From Geminicoccus roseus DSM 18922 (GTDB lineage: Bacteria > Pseudomonadota > Alphaproteobacteria > Geminicoccales > Geminicoccaceae), in NCBI RefSeq assembly GCF_000427665.1, contig NZ_KE386572.1, forward strand, positions 3,906,373 to 3,970,372: DNA of 64,000 nucleotides. Direction: 5' to 3'. Of this stretch, positions 53,201 to 61,222 are shown one piece after another (position 1 is the first letter of the stretch; each line of letters begins with the position of its first letter). The position numbers and the translations under genes are program-made. Below the pieces are notes generated by a model, which saw only the letters and a program-made list of their open reading frames with translations, did no database searches and was not told where the DNA came from.

Positions 53201-53989
53201 GGCCAGCAGGACGGAGGGGGCGAGGGCCTGGCAGGCATCGGCGGCGATGGCGGCCTCGGCCGGGTCCTTCAGGCTGGTGGTGAACAGGCCGACCGCGGGC
53301 AGCCCGCGCTCGGCCAGGGCGTCGAGCAGCCGGTCGACCGGGTCCAGGTCGCCGGCCAGCAGCAGGGCCCGGTAGAACAGGAGCACCGCCCGGACCGGCG
53401 GCTGGCCCTCAGCCCGGAAGGCGGCGGCGTCCGTCCAGCTCCGCCCGGCCCGGTAGAGGCCGGTGCGCGGCAGCGGCATCGGCCGGGCGGTCGGCGGATC
53501 GCCGCGCAGCAGGGCCGCGCCGTCCTCCAGGAACAGGCTTGCATTGGCGACGCCACCTTCCGCCAGACAGCGCCAAAGCCGCTGGGTAGTGGGGGCCGGC
53601 AGGGACGACCAGCCGTCCAGCGAGGGATCGGGACGGTCGTCGCCCGGCAGGACCGCCAGCTCGATGCCGCGCGCGCGGCAGGCCTGCACCACCTGGTCCA
53701 GGCCGTAGGACCAGTAGGAGCGTCCGCCGATCAGGCGCAGCACCACCAGGCGGGCATGGGCGACGGTGCGCTCGACCCAGAGATCCACCGACATCGGATG
53801 GCGCAGGAGGCGCAGCGGCGCCAGCCGCAGCGACGGGCAGGCGTCGCCCAGCCCGTCCGCGGCGGCCGCCAGGCAGGCGATCTCGGTGTCGGCGAAGGAG
53901 CCGACCACCAAGTCGCCCGGCTCCTGGGCGAGATCGAGCGCCTCGCCCTCCACCGGCGTGCCGGCGGCATCGGCGCGCAGGAGATGCAT
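50240..53989 (-). CDS. cobN: aerobic cobaltochelatase subunit CobN
   Basis: Large subunit (1249 aa, normal length) of the ATP-dependent CobNST chelatase that inserts cobalt into hydrogenobyrinate diamide. N-terminal [21 protein letters not shown] and core [19 protein letters not shown], then [32 protein letters not shown] in sequence (about 530-562). Later come [21 protein letters not shown] and the C-terminal [19 protein letters not shown] (about 1150). It lies immediately downstream of cobW. CobS and CobT are not in the window. Confidence 0.95.
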   Translation of the reverse strand: [1249 protein letters not shown]

Positions 53990-53990
53990 G

Positions 53991-55019
53991 TCAGCGCAGG
54001 GTGGCGATGGCCGCGGCGATGCCGTCCTGGTCCAGCCCCTTCTCGCCGATCACCACAAGGCGCCCGTCCCGCGCCTCGTCCGGACGCCATGGCCGGTCGA
54101 ACCCCTGGGACACCCGGCCGCCGACCCCCTGGACCGCCAGGCGCATCGGCCGGTCGGCGACCTCCAGAAAGCCCTTGAGGCGCAGGATGCCATGGCGGTC
54201 GGCGATCTCGCCCAGTCGGGCAGCCACCCGGTCCGGATCGGCCACCGCGCCCAGCGCCACCGAGAAGCTCTCGAAGTCGTCGTGGTCGTGGTCCTCGCCG
54301 TCATGGTGGGAGGGGCGGCTGTCCAGGTCGGCCTCGGCGGCCGCACCGATGCCCAGCAGCACCTCGACCGGCAGGCGACCCTCGCTGGCGCGCACCACCC
54401 GCGCCTGCGGCCGCAGGTCCTGGGCGACCGAGCCGTCCACCGCCGGCCAGTCCGCCTCGCCGACCAGGTCGGCCTTGTTCAGCACCACGAGATCGGCGCA
54501 GCCGACCTGCTCCTCGAACAGCTCCTCCAGCGGCGTCTCGTGATCCAGGTTCTCGTCGGCCAGGCGCTGGCGCTGCACCGCGGCCGGATCCGGCGCGAAC
54601 TGGCCGGCGGCCACCGCGGCGGCGTCCACCACGGTCACCACCCCGTCCACGGTGACCCGCTCGCGGATGCCCGGCCAGGCGAACGCCTTCACCAGCGGCT
54701 TGGGCAGCGCCAGGCCGGAGGTCTCGATCACGATGTGGTCGGGCGGCGGCTCCATCGCCAGGAGCTTTTCCATGGTCGGCAGGAAGTCGTCGGCCACCGT
54801 GCAGCAGATGCAGCCATTGGCCAGCTCGACCACGTCCTCCTCGCGGCAGGTGGCGTCGCCGCAGCCCAGCAGCAGCTCGCGATCGACCCCAAGCTCGCCG
54901 AACTCGTTGATCACCAGCGCCAGGCGGCGGCCGCCGGCATTCCTCAGGAGATGACGGATCAGCGTGGTCTTGCCGCTGCCCAGGAAACCGGTGACCACCG
55001 TCGCTGCAATCTTCGTCAT
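53991..55019 (-). CDS. cobW: cobalamin biosynthesis GTPase CobW
   Basis: A 342-aa G3E P-loop GTPase thought to deliver cobalt. Walker A GFLGSGKTT (11-19), the metal-binding GCICC (69-73), NKADLV, and a His/Asp-rich stretch (HHDGEDHDHDD, about 238-248) that may bind metal. The C-terminal CobW_C domain follows (RLKGFLEVADRPMRLAVQGV). Placement between cobU and cobN argues for CobW rather than a zinc-specific COG0523 homologue. The stop is 1 bp before the cobN start. Confidence 0.92.
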   Translation of the reverse strand: MTKIAATVVTGFLGSGKTTLIRHLLRNAGGRRLALVINEFGELGVDRELLLGCGDATCREEDVVELANGCICCTVADDFLPTMEKLLAMEPPPDHIVIETSGLALPKPLVKAFAWPGIRERVTVDGVVTVVDAAAVAAGQFAPDPAAVQRQRLADENLDHETPLEELFEEQVGCADLVVLNKADLVGEADWPAVDGSVAQDLRPQARVVRASEGRLPVEVLLGIGAAAEADLDSRPSHHDGEDHDHDDFESFSVALGAVADPDRVAARLGEIADRHGILRLKGFLEVADRPMRLAVQGVGGRVSQGFDRPWRPDEARDGRLVVIGEKGLDQDGIAAAIATLR

Positions 55020-55549
55020 CTTCGACCTTTCAGTTCCCAGGGAATGCCCGCGGTCACCAGGGTGACCGTGGCGGCGATCGCGGCGATCCGCTGATGCAGC
55101 CGGCCGGCATGGTCGACGAAGGCGCGCGCCATCGCGTTCATCGGCACGATGCCCTGGCCGACCTCGTTCGAGACCAGCACGACCCGGCCGGGCAGGCCGG
55201 GCAGGATGGCGACCAGCTCGTCCGAGGCCGCCGGCACGTCCTGCTCCGCGACCATCAGGTTGGTCAGCCACAGGGTCAGGCATTCCACCAGCACCACCGT
55301 TTCGGGTGCGGCATGCCGTTGCAGGCAGCCTGCGAGCGCCAGCGGCTCCTCGACCGTGGTCCAGCGCGGGTCGCGCTCCGCCCGGTGCCGGGCGACCCTG
55401 TTCGCCATCTCCGCGTCCAGCACCTGCGAGGTCGCAACATAAACCGGCGCCAGGCCGCTCGCGAGGCAGGCGGATTCGGCGTGGCGGCTCTTGCCGGAGC
55501 GGGCGCCGCCCAGGACGAGCTCGAGATGGGACGGGGGGGCGGTGATCAT
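55016..55549 (-). CDS. cobU: adenosylcobinamide kinase / adenosylcobinamide-phosphate guanylyltransferase
   Basis: Bifunctional enzyme of nucleotide-loop assembly. P-loop LVLGGARSGKSRHAE (about 10-24), PVYVATSQVLDAEMANRVA, HRAERDPRWTTVEEPLAL with the guanylylated His, VLVECLTLWLTNLM and VVLVSNEVGQGIVPMNAMAR. 177 aa from the ATG at 55547-55549. The stop overlaps the cobW start by 4 bp, giving a cobU-cobW-cobN order. Confidence 0.93.
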   Translation of the reverse strand: MITAPPSHLELVLGGARSGKSRHAESACLASGLAPVYVATSQVLDAEMANRVARHRAERDPRWTTVEEPLALAGCLQRHAAPETVVLVECLTLWLTNLMVAEQDVPAASDELVAILPGLPGRVVLVSNEVGQGIVPMNAMARAFVDHAGRLHQRIAAIAATVTLVTAGIPWELKGRR

Positions 55550-55664
55550 GATGCTGCGATGTGCAGCGGGCGGCCGGGATCGGTCAAGGCCGACACATGA
55601 GCGGTTTTCAACTGGTTCTGCCGGCTGGATCTGGTAAGCGCCCCCCGTCAGCCACGGAGCACCC

Positions 55665-56270
55665 ATGCCAGAGAATTTCATCGCAGAGTTCTATGTGTTC
55701 TTCACGATCGTGCTGATCGACGTGGCGCTGGCCGGCGACAACGCAGTCGTGGTGGGCCAGCTCGCGTCGGGACTGCCGAGTGAGCAAAAGCGGCGCGCGA
55801 TCCTGCTGGGCGTGGTCTTGGCGCTGGTGTTCCGCGTCGCCTTCGCCCTGGTCGCCGTCCAGCTCCTGCAGATCATCGGCCTGCTCCTGGCAGGCGGGCT
55901 CCTGCTGCTCTGGGTCTCCTACAAGATGTACCGCGAGCTGCGCGAGGGCAGCCAGGCCGACAATCCCGACGCTCCCCCCGGCTCGGTCGGCCGCAAGACT
56001 TTCGCCGCCGCGGCCTTCCAGATCGCGGTCGCCGACGTCTCGATGTCCCTGGACAACGTGCTGGCGGTGGCGGGCGTCGCCCGAGACCACATGACCGCGC
56101 TGATCTTCGGCCTGGTCCTGTCGATCGCCCTGATGGGCGTGGCCGCCAACTTCATCGCGCGCTGGATGGAAAAGCATCGCTGGATGGCCTGGGTGGGCCT
56201 CCTGATCATCCTGTTCGTCGCCCTGAAGATGACCTACGAGGGCGGCCACGAGGTGCTGGCCGCGCTCTGA
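55665..56270 (+). CDS. TerC-family membrane protein (YjbE type)
   Basis: A 201-aa integral membrane protein with about six helices. The two TerC acidic motifs are IDVALAGDNAVVV (about 18-30) and ADVSMSLDNVLAVAGVA (about 120-136), whose Asp and Asn residues are proposed to bind Mn2+ or Ca2+ for export. ATG 55665 follows CGGAG. A yybP-ykoY leader often precedes such genes elsewhere, but the gap here is only 115 bp and no such structure was recognised. Confidence 0.88.
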   Translation: MPENFIAEFYVFFTIVLIDVALAGDNAVVVGQLASGLPSEQKRRAILLGVVLALVFRVAFALVAVQLLQIIGLLLAGGLLLLWVSYKMYRELREGSQADNPDAPPGSVGRKTFAAAAFQIAVADVSMSLDNVLAVAGVARDHMTALIFGLVLSIALMGVAANFIARWMEKHRWMAWVGLLIILFVALKMTYEGGHEVLAAL

Positions 56271-56286
56271 GGCGTGCCGGGGCGGT

Positions 56287-56312
56287 GCCGGATCGCGTCA
56301 CGGCGATCCGGC
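56287..56312. terminator. bidirectional terminator between TerC and HugZ-like genes
   Basis: GCCGGATCGC (56287-56296) and GCGATCCGGC (56303-56312) form a perfect 10-bp stem with a 6-nt loop. It overlaps the last codons of the convergent minus-strand gene. Confidence 0.7.
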
Positions 56313-57047
56313 GCCCTGCGCCGCCCGGGCCACGCCGACCAGCCGCACCAGTTCCCCGCGCGCCTCTGCGGCGTCGCGGACCAGCCGCTCGAACGGAACC
56401 CGGATCAGCTGGCCCTCCCGGCGCAGGTCGGCGCCCTCGGGATCGATCCCGGTCATCGTCCAGCCCTCGCCGGCGGCGCCCAGATGGCGGGCGTAGAGTT
56501 GCACCGCGTCGGCATGGTCCGCGTTCATGTGCTCGACCATCCGCGCCTCGGCGGCCGCCAGCGCCTCGCATTCCCGGACATCAAACAGGATGTCGGCGGC
56601 CTCTACCCAGAAGATCCGGCCAAAGCCGGCGACCAGGTGCGCCTCGGCGACCTCGACGCGGAACAGGCTGAAATCCCTGAAGCCCGCATAGACCGCCGCG
56701 TCCGGATGGCGCCGGACGAAGCGGTCCAGCAGCAGCTTGTCGTCAATGCGGGCCGCTTTGCCCTGGACGGTGGCGCGCGCACCGGTCAAAGGCGAAGCCA
56801 GCCCGGCGGTGCCATCGAACAGGAGCGAGATGCGCGGGTCGGCCGCGAGGTTGCGGGTGTGGTCGGCCAGGTCCGAAAGCAGGAGGAGCGGGGCCACATC
56901 GTGGCCGACCGCGACGATCGCCAGCGACACGTAGGGAAAGCCGTCCTGGCCGGCCTGGCTGGTGCCGATCGCGACCTTCAGCTGCCGGCGCATCAGGTCG
57001 CGGATCAGCTGGCCGGGCGGCGCCGGGGCCAAGTCGTTCGGGCTCAT
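56298..57047 (-). CDS. HugZ-type pyridoxamine-phosphate-oxidase-fold protein
   Basis: A 249-aa protein: split-barrel FMN-binding-like N-terminal domain (VAIGTSQAGQDGFPYVSLAI, about 25-44, then LLSDLADHTRNLAADPRISL) and a C-terminal DUF2470-like domain (MVEHMNADHADAVQLYARHL, about 169-188). The join carries HLVAGFGRIFWVEAAD. HugZ homologues bind or degrade heme; the same is possible here but no heme genes adjoin it. It is divergent from the MBL hydrolase. Confidence 0.85.
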   Translation of the reverse strand: MSPNDLAPAPPGQLIRDLMRRQLKVAIGTSQAGQDGFPYVSLAIVAVGHDVAPLLLLSDLADHTRNLAADPRISLLFDGTAGLASPLTGARATVQGKAARIDDKLLLDRFVRRHPDAAVYAGFRDFSLFRVEVAEAHLVAGFGRIFWVEAADILFDVRECEALAAAEARMVEHMNADHADAVQLYARHLGAAGEGWTMTGIDPEGADLRREGQLIRVPFERLVRDAAEARGELVRLVGVARAAQGAGSP

Positions 57048-57120
57048 CTCGATCGGCTCCGTCGATCAGGGGCGGGCCCCTTGAGCGGATAAACCAACGC
57101 GCTCGAATTGAGGAGGGAAA

Positions 57121-58143
57121 GTGCCGGTGCTGCAGCGTTATCTGATGGAGGTGCCCGAGCCGGGCGTTCCGGTCCAGCTGGTGGACGGCATCTTCTGGCT
57201 GCGTCTCCGGCTGCCCTTCGCCCTGGACCACGTCAACCTGTGGATCCTGGACGACGGTGACGGCTGGACCCTGGTGGATACCGGCTTGGGCGACGCGCCC
57301 ACCAAGGCGATCTGGGACAGCCTGCTGGGCGGCTTCCTGGCCGGGCGGCCGGTCCGCCGGATCCTCGCCACCCATTTCCATCCCGACCATGCCGGCAATG
57401 TCGGCTCCCTGGTCGGCCGGACCGGTGCGGAGCTCCTGATGAGCCGCACCGAATGGCTGACCGCGCGGATGCTGGCGCTGGACACCAGCGAGGACTTTGT
57501 CGAGAGCGGGCACCGCTTCGACCTGGCCTGTGCTTTACCCGGGGACCTGCGGGCGCACCGGGCGTCGCGGGGCAACTACTATCGCCGCAATGTCGACCCG
57601 GTGCCATATGGCTTCACGCGCCTGAAGGGCGGCGATCGGCTGCGGCTGGCGGGCTCGGAGTTCCAGGTGATCATCGGCGAGGGGCACAGCCCGGAGCAGG
57701 TCACGCTGTTCTCAGCCGAACGCAACCTGCTGATCGCCGCCGACCAGGTGCTGCCCTCGATCTCGCCCAATGTCGCGGTCTGGCCGTCCGAGCCGCATGG
57801 CGACCCGCTGGGCGGCTTCCAGGCCTCGTTCGAGCGCTATGCCGGGATCGGCGACGAGGCGCTGGTGCTGCCCTCGCACAAGACCCCGTTCACCGGCGTG
57901 CAGGCCCGGATCGCGCAGCTGCAAAGCCATCACCAGGAGCGGCTGGAGGCGACGCTTGCAGCCTGCGCCACCTCGCGAACCGCCGCCCAGGTCATGCTTG
58001 CCTTGTTTCCCCGCGCCCTGGACATCCACCAGGTCGGCTTCGCCCTGGGCGAGACCCTGGCGCACCTGAACCGGCTGGTCGAGAGCGGCGCCATCCGGCG
58101 CACCATGTCCCGGGACGGGGTGAACCTCTACCGGGCCGCCTGA
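57121..58143 (+). CDS. MBL-fold metallo-hydrolase
   Basis: A 340-aa metallo-beta-lactamase-fold enzyme. LVDTGLGDAPTK (about 51-62), zinc motif THFHPDHAGN (84-93), VIIGEGHSPEQVTLF (about 183-197), ISPNVAVWPSEPHGDPLGGF, VLPSHKTPFTG, and a C-terminal winged-helix-like part (QVGFALGETLAHLNRLVESG). The layout matches glyoxalase-II-like or LACTB2-like hydrolases of unknown substrate. GTG 57121 follows GAGGAGGG. The last 16 bp overlap the convergent GGDEF gene. Confidence 0.88.
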   Translation: MPVLQRYLMEVPEPGVPVQLVDGIFWLRLRLPFALDHVNLWILDDGDGWTLVDTGLGDAPTKAIWDSLLGGFLAGRPVRRILATHFHPDHAGNVGSLVGRTGAELLMSRTEWLTARMLALDTSEDFVESGHRFDLACALPGDLRAHRASRGNYYRRNVDPVPYGFTRLKGGDRLRLAGSEFQVIIGEGHSPEQVTLFSAERNLLIAADQVLPSISPNVAVWPSEPHGDPLGGFQASFERYAGIGDEALVLPSHKTPFTGVQARIAQLQSHHQERLEATLAACATSRTAAQVMLALFPRALDIHQVGFALGETLAHLNRLVESGAIRRTMSRDGVNLYRAA

Positions 58144-58985
58144 ACCGGGCGCCGGCGCTTGTCCCGGTACATGGCCCGGTCCGACACCCGCAGCAGCGTG
58201 TCGAGATCGGTGCCCTCCACCGGGAACAGCGCCATGCCGATGCTGACGGTGGTGCTGACCTCGTGGCCGGGGATCGCGTGGGGCAGGGCCAGCAGGCGCT
58301 GCAGCCGGTCGCGGACCCGCTCGCCGCTGGCGCGGTCGCCGACCTTGTCCATCACCACCACGAACTCGTCGCCGCCCAGGCGGGCCACGGTGTCGGTCTC
58401 GCGCAGGGAGCGCAGCAGCCGGTTGCCGAAGGACTGCAGCAGGTGGTCGCCGGCCTCGTGGCCCAGCCGGTCGTTGACCGCCTTGAAGTCGTCCAGGTCG
58501 AAGAAGAACACGCAGCCGCCCTGGCCGGTGCGCCGGGACCTGGCGACCGCGCGCTTGAGCCGGTCCTCCAGGAGCCAGCGATTGGCCAGGCCGGTGAGGC
58601 GGTCGTGGGTCGCCACATGGACCAGCCGCCGGTCGTGCTCGCGCTTGCGCGCGGCCCGCTGCAGGCAGGTCACCGCGTGGGCCTGCGCCAAAGGCGAGGC
58701 GTCGCCGGCATGGGCGAAGGCCAGCACCGGCAGGCCGGGTGCGATCGACTGCAGGCGCACGAGCCCGTCCAGGCCGTGGGCGTCGGGGGTGGACAGATCC
58801 AGCAGCACCGCGCCGACCCCGTGGTCGGCGATCCGCTCGATGGCGTCGGTGAACCGGCTGACCCGGTCCAGCGCACTGGCCTCCAGCCCGGCATGGCGCA
58901 GCACCTGCCAGACCTCGGCCGGCACCTCCTGCCCACCGCTCACCAGCAGCACGCGAAACCGCGGTTCGGTGGCGTACCGCTGCAT
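58128..58985 (-). CDS. diguanylate cyclase with degenerate receiver domain
   Basis: A 285-aa signalling protein. Residues about 1-115 look like a receiver: VGAVLLDLSTPDAHG keeps the phospho-acceptor Asp, but the N-terminal acidic pair is replaced (LLVSGGQ) and no conserved Lys is seen. A GGDEF domain follows from THDRLTGLANR (about 129-139). It has FFFDLDDFKAVNDRLGHEAG, an intact catalytic LGGDEF, and the inhibitory I-site RETD five residues before it. It should make c-di-GMP. The ATG at 58983-58985 is preceded by AGGAG. Confidence 0.9.
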   Translation of the reverse strand: MQRYATEPRFRVLLVSGGQEVPAEVWQVLRHAGLEASALDRVSRFTDAIERIADHGVGAVLLDLSTPDAHGLDGLVRLQSIAPGLPVLAFAHAGDASPLAQAHAVTCLQRAARKREHDRRLVHVATHDRLTGLANRWLLEDRLKRAVARSRRTGQGGCVFFFDLDDFKAVNDRLGHEAGDHLLQSFGNRLLRSLRETDTVARLGGDEFVVVMDKVGDRASGERVRDRLQRLLALPHAIPGHEVSTTVSIGMALFPVEGTDLDTLLRVSDRAMYRDKRRRPVQAAR

Positions 58986-59317
58986 GATGGCTCCTGTCCG
59001 GCGGCGGGCCCCGGATGGCCCCTGGACCATCCTCCTATTGCAGCGGTAGCGCGGCAGGGTCGCCGGATCAACAATAACATACTGCGCTAAACTGTTTGAA
59101 AACTCCGGTAAAAATCGAACGGAATATGCCGTGGCCGCGCCGGGGGCTTGCCCGGCCTGCACCCAAGGCCGCCGTCCAGGGCCGGCCCGGCCGACGCGGC
59201 GGCAGGGATCCGACTTGGCCGACGGAATGGCCTGGATGTGTCGGAAACATTCCAAACTGGCCAGAAATCTGGTAGTTCCCAAACCAACCGTGTCACCCTC
59301 TCGCGGGAGAGAGGCGA
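58986..59317. other. 332-bp gap with AT-rich promoter region
   Basis: No gene is visible. The gap separates the divergent GGDEF gene and the small membrane protein. A stretch at about 59065-59130 is clearly AT-richer than its surroundings and likely holds promoters. An inverted repeat CCAGA-AA-TCTGG lies at 59261-59272 and could be an operator for the downstream small gene. Confidence 0.45.
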
Positions 59318-59545
59318 ATGGGTCGTCTCGTCATGCTGTTGGTTCTGGCGGCAGGATTGCCCGGGATCCTGCTGGGCACCGGCCTGGCCGCCCTGGCGTT
59401 CGGGCCGCCGCCGATCCTGCCGGACATGGCCGGCTGGACCGTCCCTGGCAGCCCCGTCGCCATGGCCGCCCTGGTCCTGGCGGCCATCGCCCTGATCGCC
59501 ACCGGCGCGATCGCCCGCGGCCGGATGGCCGCCGCATCCCAGTAA
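59318..59545 (+). CDS. small two-helix membrane protein, 75 aa
   Basis: ATG 59318 is preceded by GGGAGAGAGG. The product has two hydrophobic segments (about 4-29 and 45-66) joined by a proline-rich loop (FGPPPILPDMAGWTVPG), and a short basic end. No family recognised. It stands alone on the plus strand between the GGDEF gene and a convergent dehydrogenase. Confidence 0.55.
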   Translation: MGRLVMLLVLAAGLPGILLGTGLAALAFGPPPILPDMAGWTVPGSPVAMAALVLAAIALIATGAIARGRMAAASQ

Positions 59546-59573
59546 TGGCTCTGGCCGGCAGAACGCCCCCGGG

Positions 59574-60308
59574 TCAGTAGACGTCCTGGCCGCCGTTGAC
59601 CGGAATCTCGGCGCCGGTGATGTAGGAGACCTGGTCGCTGCAGAGATAGTGCACCACCGCGGCGACCTCTTCCGGCGAGCCCAGCCGCTTCATCGGGATG
59701 CGTTCCACCAGCGCATCGGTGCCAGGCGAGAGGATCGCCGTGTTGATCTCGCCCGGGCTGACCGCGTTCACCCGGATCCGCAGATGGGCCAGGTCGGCAG
59801 CCAGCTCGCGGGTCAGCGCGGTGAGCGCCGCCTTGGAGGTCGCATAGGCGGTGCCGGCGAACGGATGGACTCGGCTGCCGGCGATCGAGGTGATGTTGAC
59901 GATCGCCCCTGCGGTCTCGGCAAGCTTGGGGGCCATCTCCCGCGCGAACCAAGCGCAGGAAAAGAAATTGATCGCGAACACCTTCTGGAACACGTCCAGG
60001 TCGCTTTCCAGCGCCCCCAGCCGGGCGCCGCTGTCGGCCTTGGGCGAGTAGCCGGCATTGTTGACCAAGGCGTGGATCGGCCCGCCGTCCAGCAGGTCCT
60101 CGAGCTCGGCCACGACTTCCGGCAGGCGGGTCAGGTCGGCAAGATCGGCGCAGATATGCATGTGGCGCTCGCCGCGGCCGCATTGCGGCGGCACCGCGTC
60201 GCGCGAGCAGGTCACGGCGCGCCAGCCCTGCTTCACGAAATATTTGGCGGTGGCGTGGCCGATGCCCCGCGACGCGCCGGTGATGAAGACGACCTTCTGA
60301 TCCTGCAC
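59574..60308 (-). CDS. short-chain dehydrogenase/reductase
   Basis: A 244-aa SDR. VVFITGASRGIGHATAKYFV (about 6-25), VNNAGYSPKADSG, NITSIAGSRVHPFAGTAYAT (catalytic Ser and Tyr), SKAALTALTRELA with Lys, and SPGEINTAILSPG near 185. Substrate unknown. GTG 60306-60308 was chosen as start: GGAG precedes it by seven bases and the motif follows at the normal distance. Confidence 0.87.
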   Translation of the reverse strand: MQDQKVVFITGASRGIGHATAKYFVKQGWRAVTCSRDAVPPQCGRGERHMHICADLADLTRLPEVVAELEDLLDGGPIHALVNNAGYSPKADSGARLGALESDLDVFQKVFAINFFSCAWFAREMAPKLAETAGAIVNITSIAGSRVHPFAGTAYATSKAALTALTRELAADLAHLRIRVNAVSPGEINTAILSPGTDALVERIPMKRLGSPEEVAAVVHYLCSDQVSYITGAEIPVNGGQDVY

Positions 60309-60412
60309 GTGACGGCTCCGGACGTGGCGGCACCCGAGCAGATGGCCCGTCGGGCGGGCCTGCGCAAGCGCCGTCGTCCGGCCTGCCACCTCCGGTCGCG
60401 GTAAGGCCGGCG

Positions 60413-61048
60413 TCAGGGGCTGAGCCGGTCGCGGCGCCAGACGCCGCCGTCCCGCACGTAACGCAGCCGGTCGTGCAGCCGGTTGCGCCGGCCCTGCCAG
60501 AACTCGAAGTAGAGCGGCTGCACCCGGTAGCCGGACCAGAAGGGCGGACGCGCCGGCTCCGTGCCATGGCGGTTGGCCGCCTCGGCTTCCTGACGCTCCA
60601 GCTGCGCGCGATCCTGCACCACCTCCGACTGGCGCGACGCCCAGGCGGCGATCCTGCTACCGAGCGGCCGGCTGGCGAAATAGGCATCCGCTTCCGCCGC
60701 CGGGACTTGGCTGACCGGTCCCTCGATGCGGACCTGCCGGTGCAGCACGTCCCACCAGAGCAGGAGTGCGGCCTGCGGGTTGGCGGCGAGCTCCTTGCCC
60801 TTGCGGCTCTCCGCGTTGGTGTAGAAGTCGAAGCCTTCCGGGCCGAAATGCTTGAGCAGCACCATGCGCGCCGAAGGCCGTCCATCGCGGTCGACGGTGG
60901 CAACGGTCATCGCGTTCGGCTCGACCAGGTTCGCTTGCGTGGCCTCGGTGAACCAGCGGGCGAACAGCGTGATCGGATCGTCGCCCGCCAAGTCCTCGAC
61001 CAGTTCGGCACGTTCGTAGCTGACCCGCATGTCCTGCGGCTTGGTCAT
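60413..61048 (-). CDS. pdxH: pyridoxamine 5'-phosphate oxidase
   Basis: FMN enzyme oxidising PNP or PMP to pyridoxal 5'-phosphate. 211 aa with MTVATVDRDGRPSARMVLLK (about 48-67), FYTNAESRKGKELAANPQAA, WWDVLHRQVRIEG, SRIAAWASRQSEVV, and the C-terminal signature FWQGRRNRLHDRLRYVRDGG. Two adjacent ATGs (61051 and 61048 on the minus strand) follow AGGAG; the second gives 7-nt spacing. It is divergent from pdxY. Confidence 0.95.
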   Translation of the reverse strand: MTKPQDMRVSYERAELVEDLAGDDPITLFARWFTEATQANLVEPNAMTVATVDRDGRPSARMVLLKHFGPEGFDFYTNAESRKGKELAANPQAALLLWWDVLHRQVRIEGPVSQVPAAEADAYFASRPLGSRIAAWASRQSEVVQDRAQLERQEAEAANRHGTEPARPPFWSGYRVQPLYFEFWQGRRNRLHDRLRYVRDGGVWRRDRLSP

Positions 61049-61222
61049 CATCTGGCTCCTGTGCTTCGCCTTCGAGGCGGAGGTGGCGGTGCCGGGCCGA
61101 TCTGTCCACGGCCAAGCCAGGGTGGCTCCATGGAAAACCGACCGGTTGAGGCCAAACTGGATCTTTTTCCGTTGTTCATCTGGACCTAGCGTCCGGCCCA
61201 GGCACAGCATGGGAGTTTGGTG

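Noticed and set aside
49292-54178. A 1628-codon open frame on the plus strand opposite otnK and cobN
   Set aside because: It is the antisense shadow of two strongly supported genes in GC-rich DNA; the translation is Gly/Gln/Arg/Ala-biased with no domain.
55550-55664. Cobalamin riboswitch upstream of cobU
   Set aside because: The gap is only 115 bp and no B12-box-like element or matching fold could be found on the minus strand.
55550-55664. yybP-ykoY manganese riboswitch upstream of the TerC-family gene
   Set aside because: Same short gap; the paired conserved loops of that RNA are not visible.
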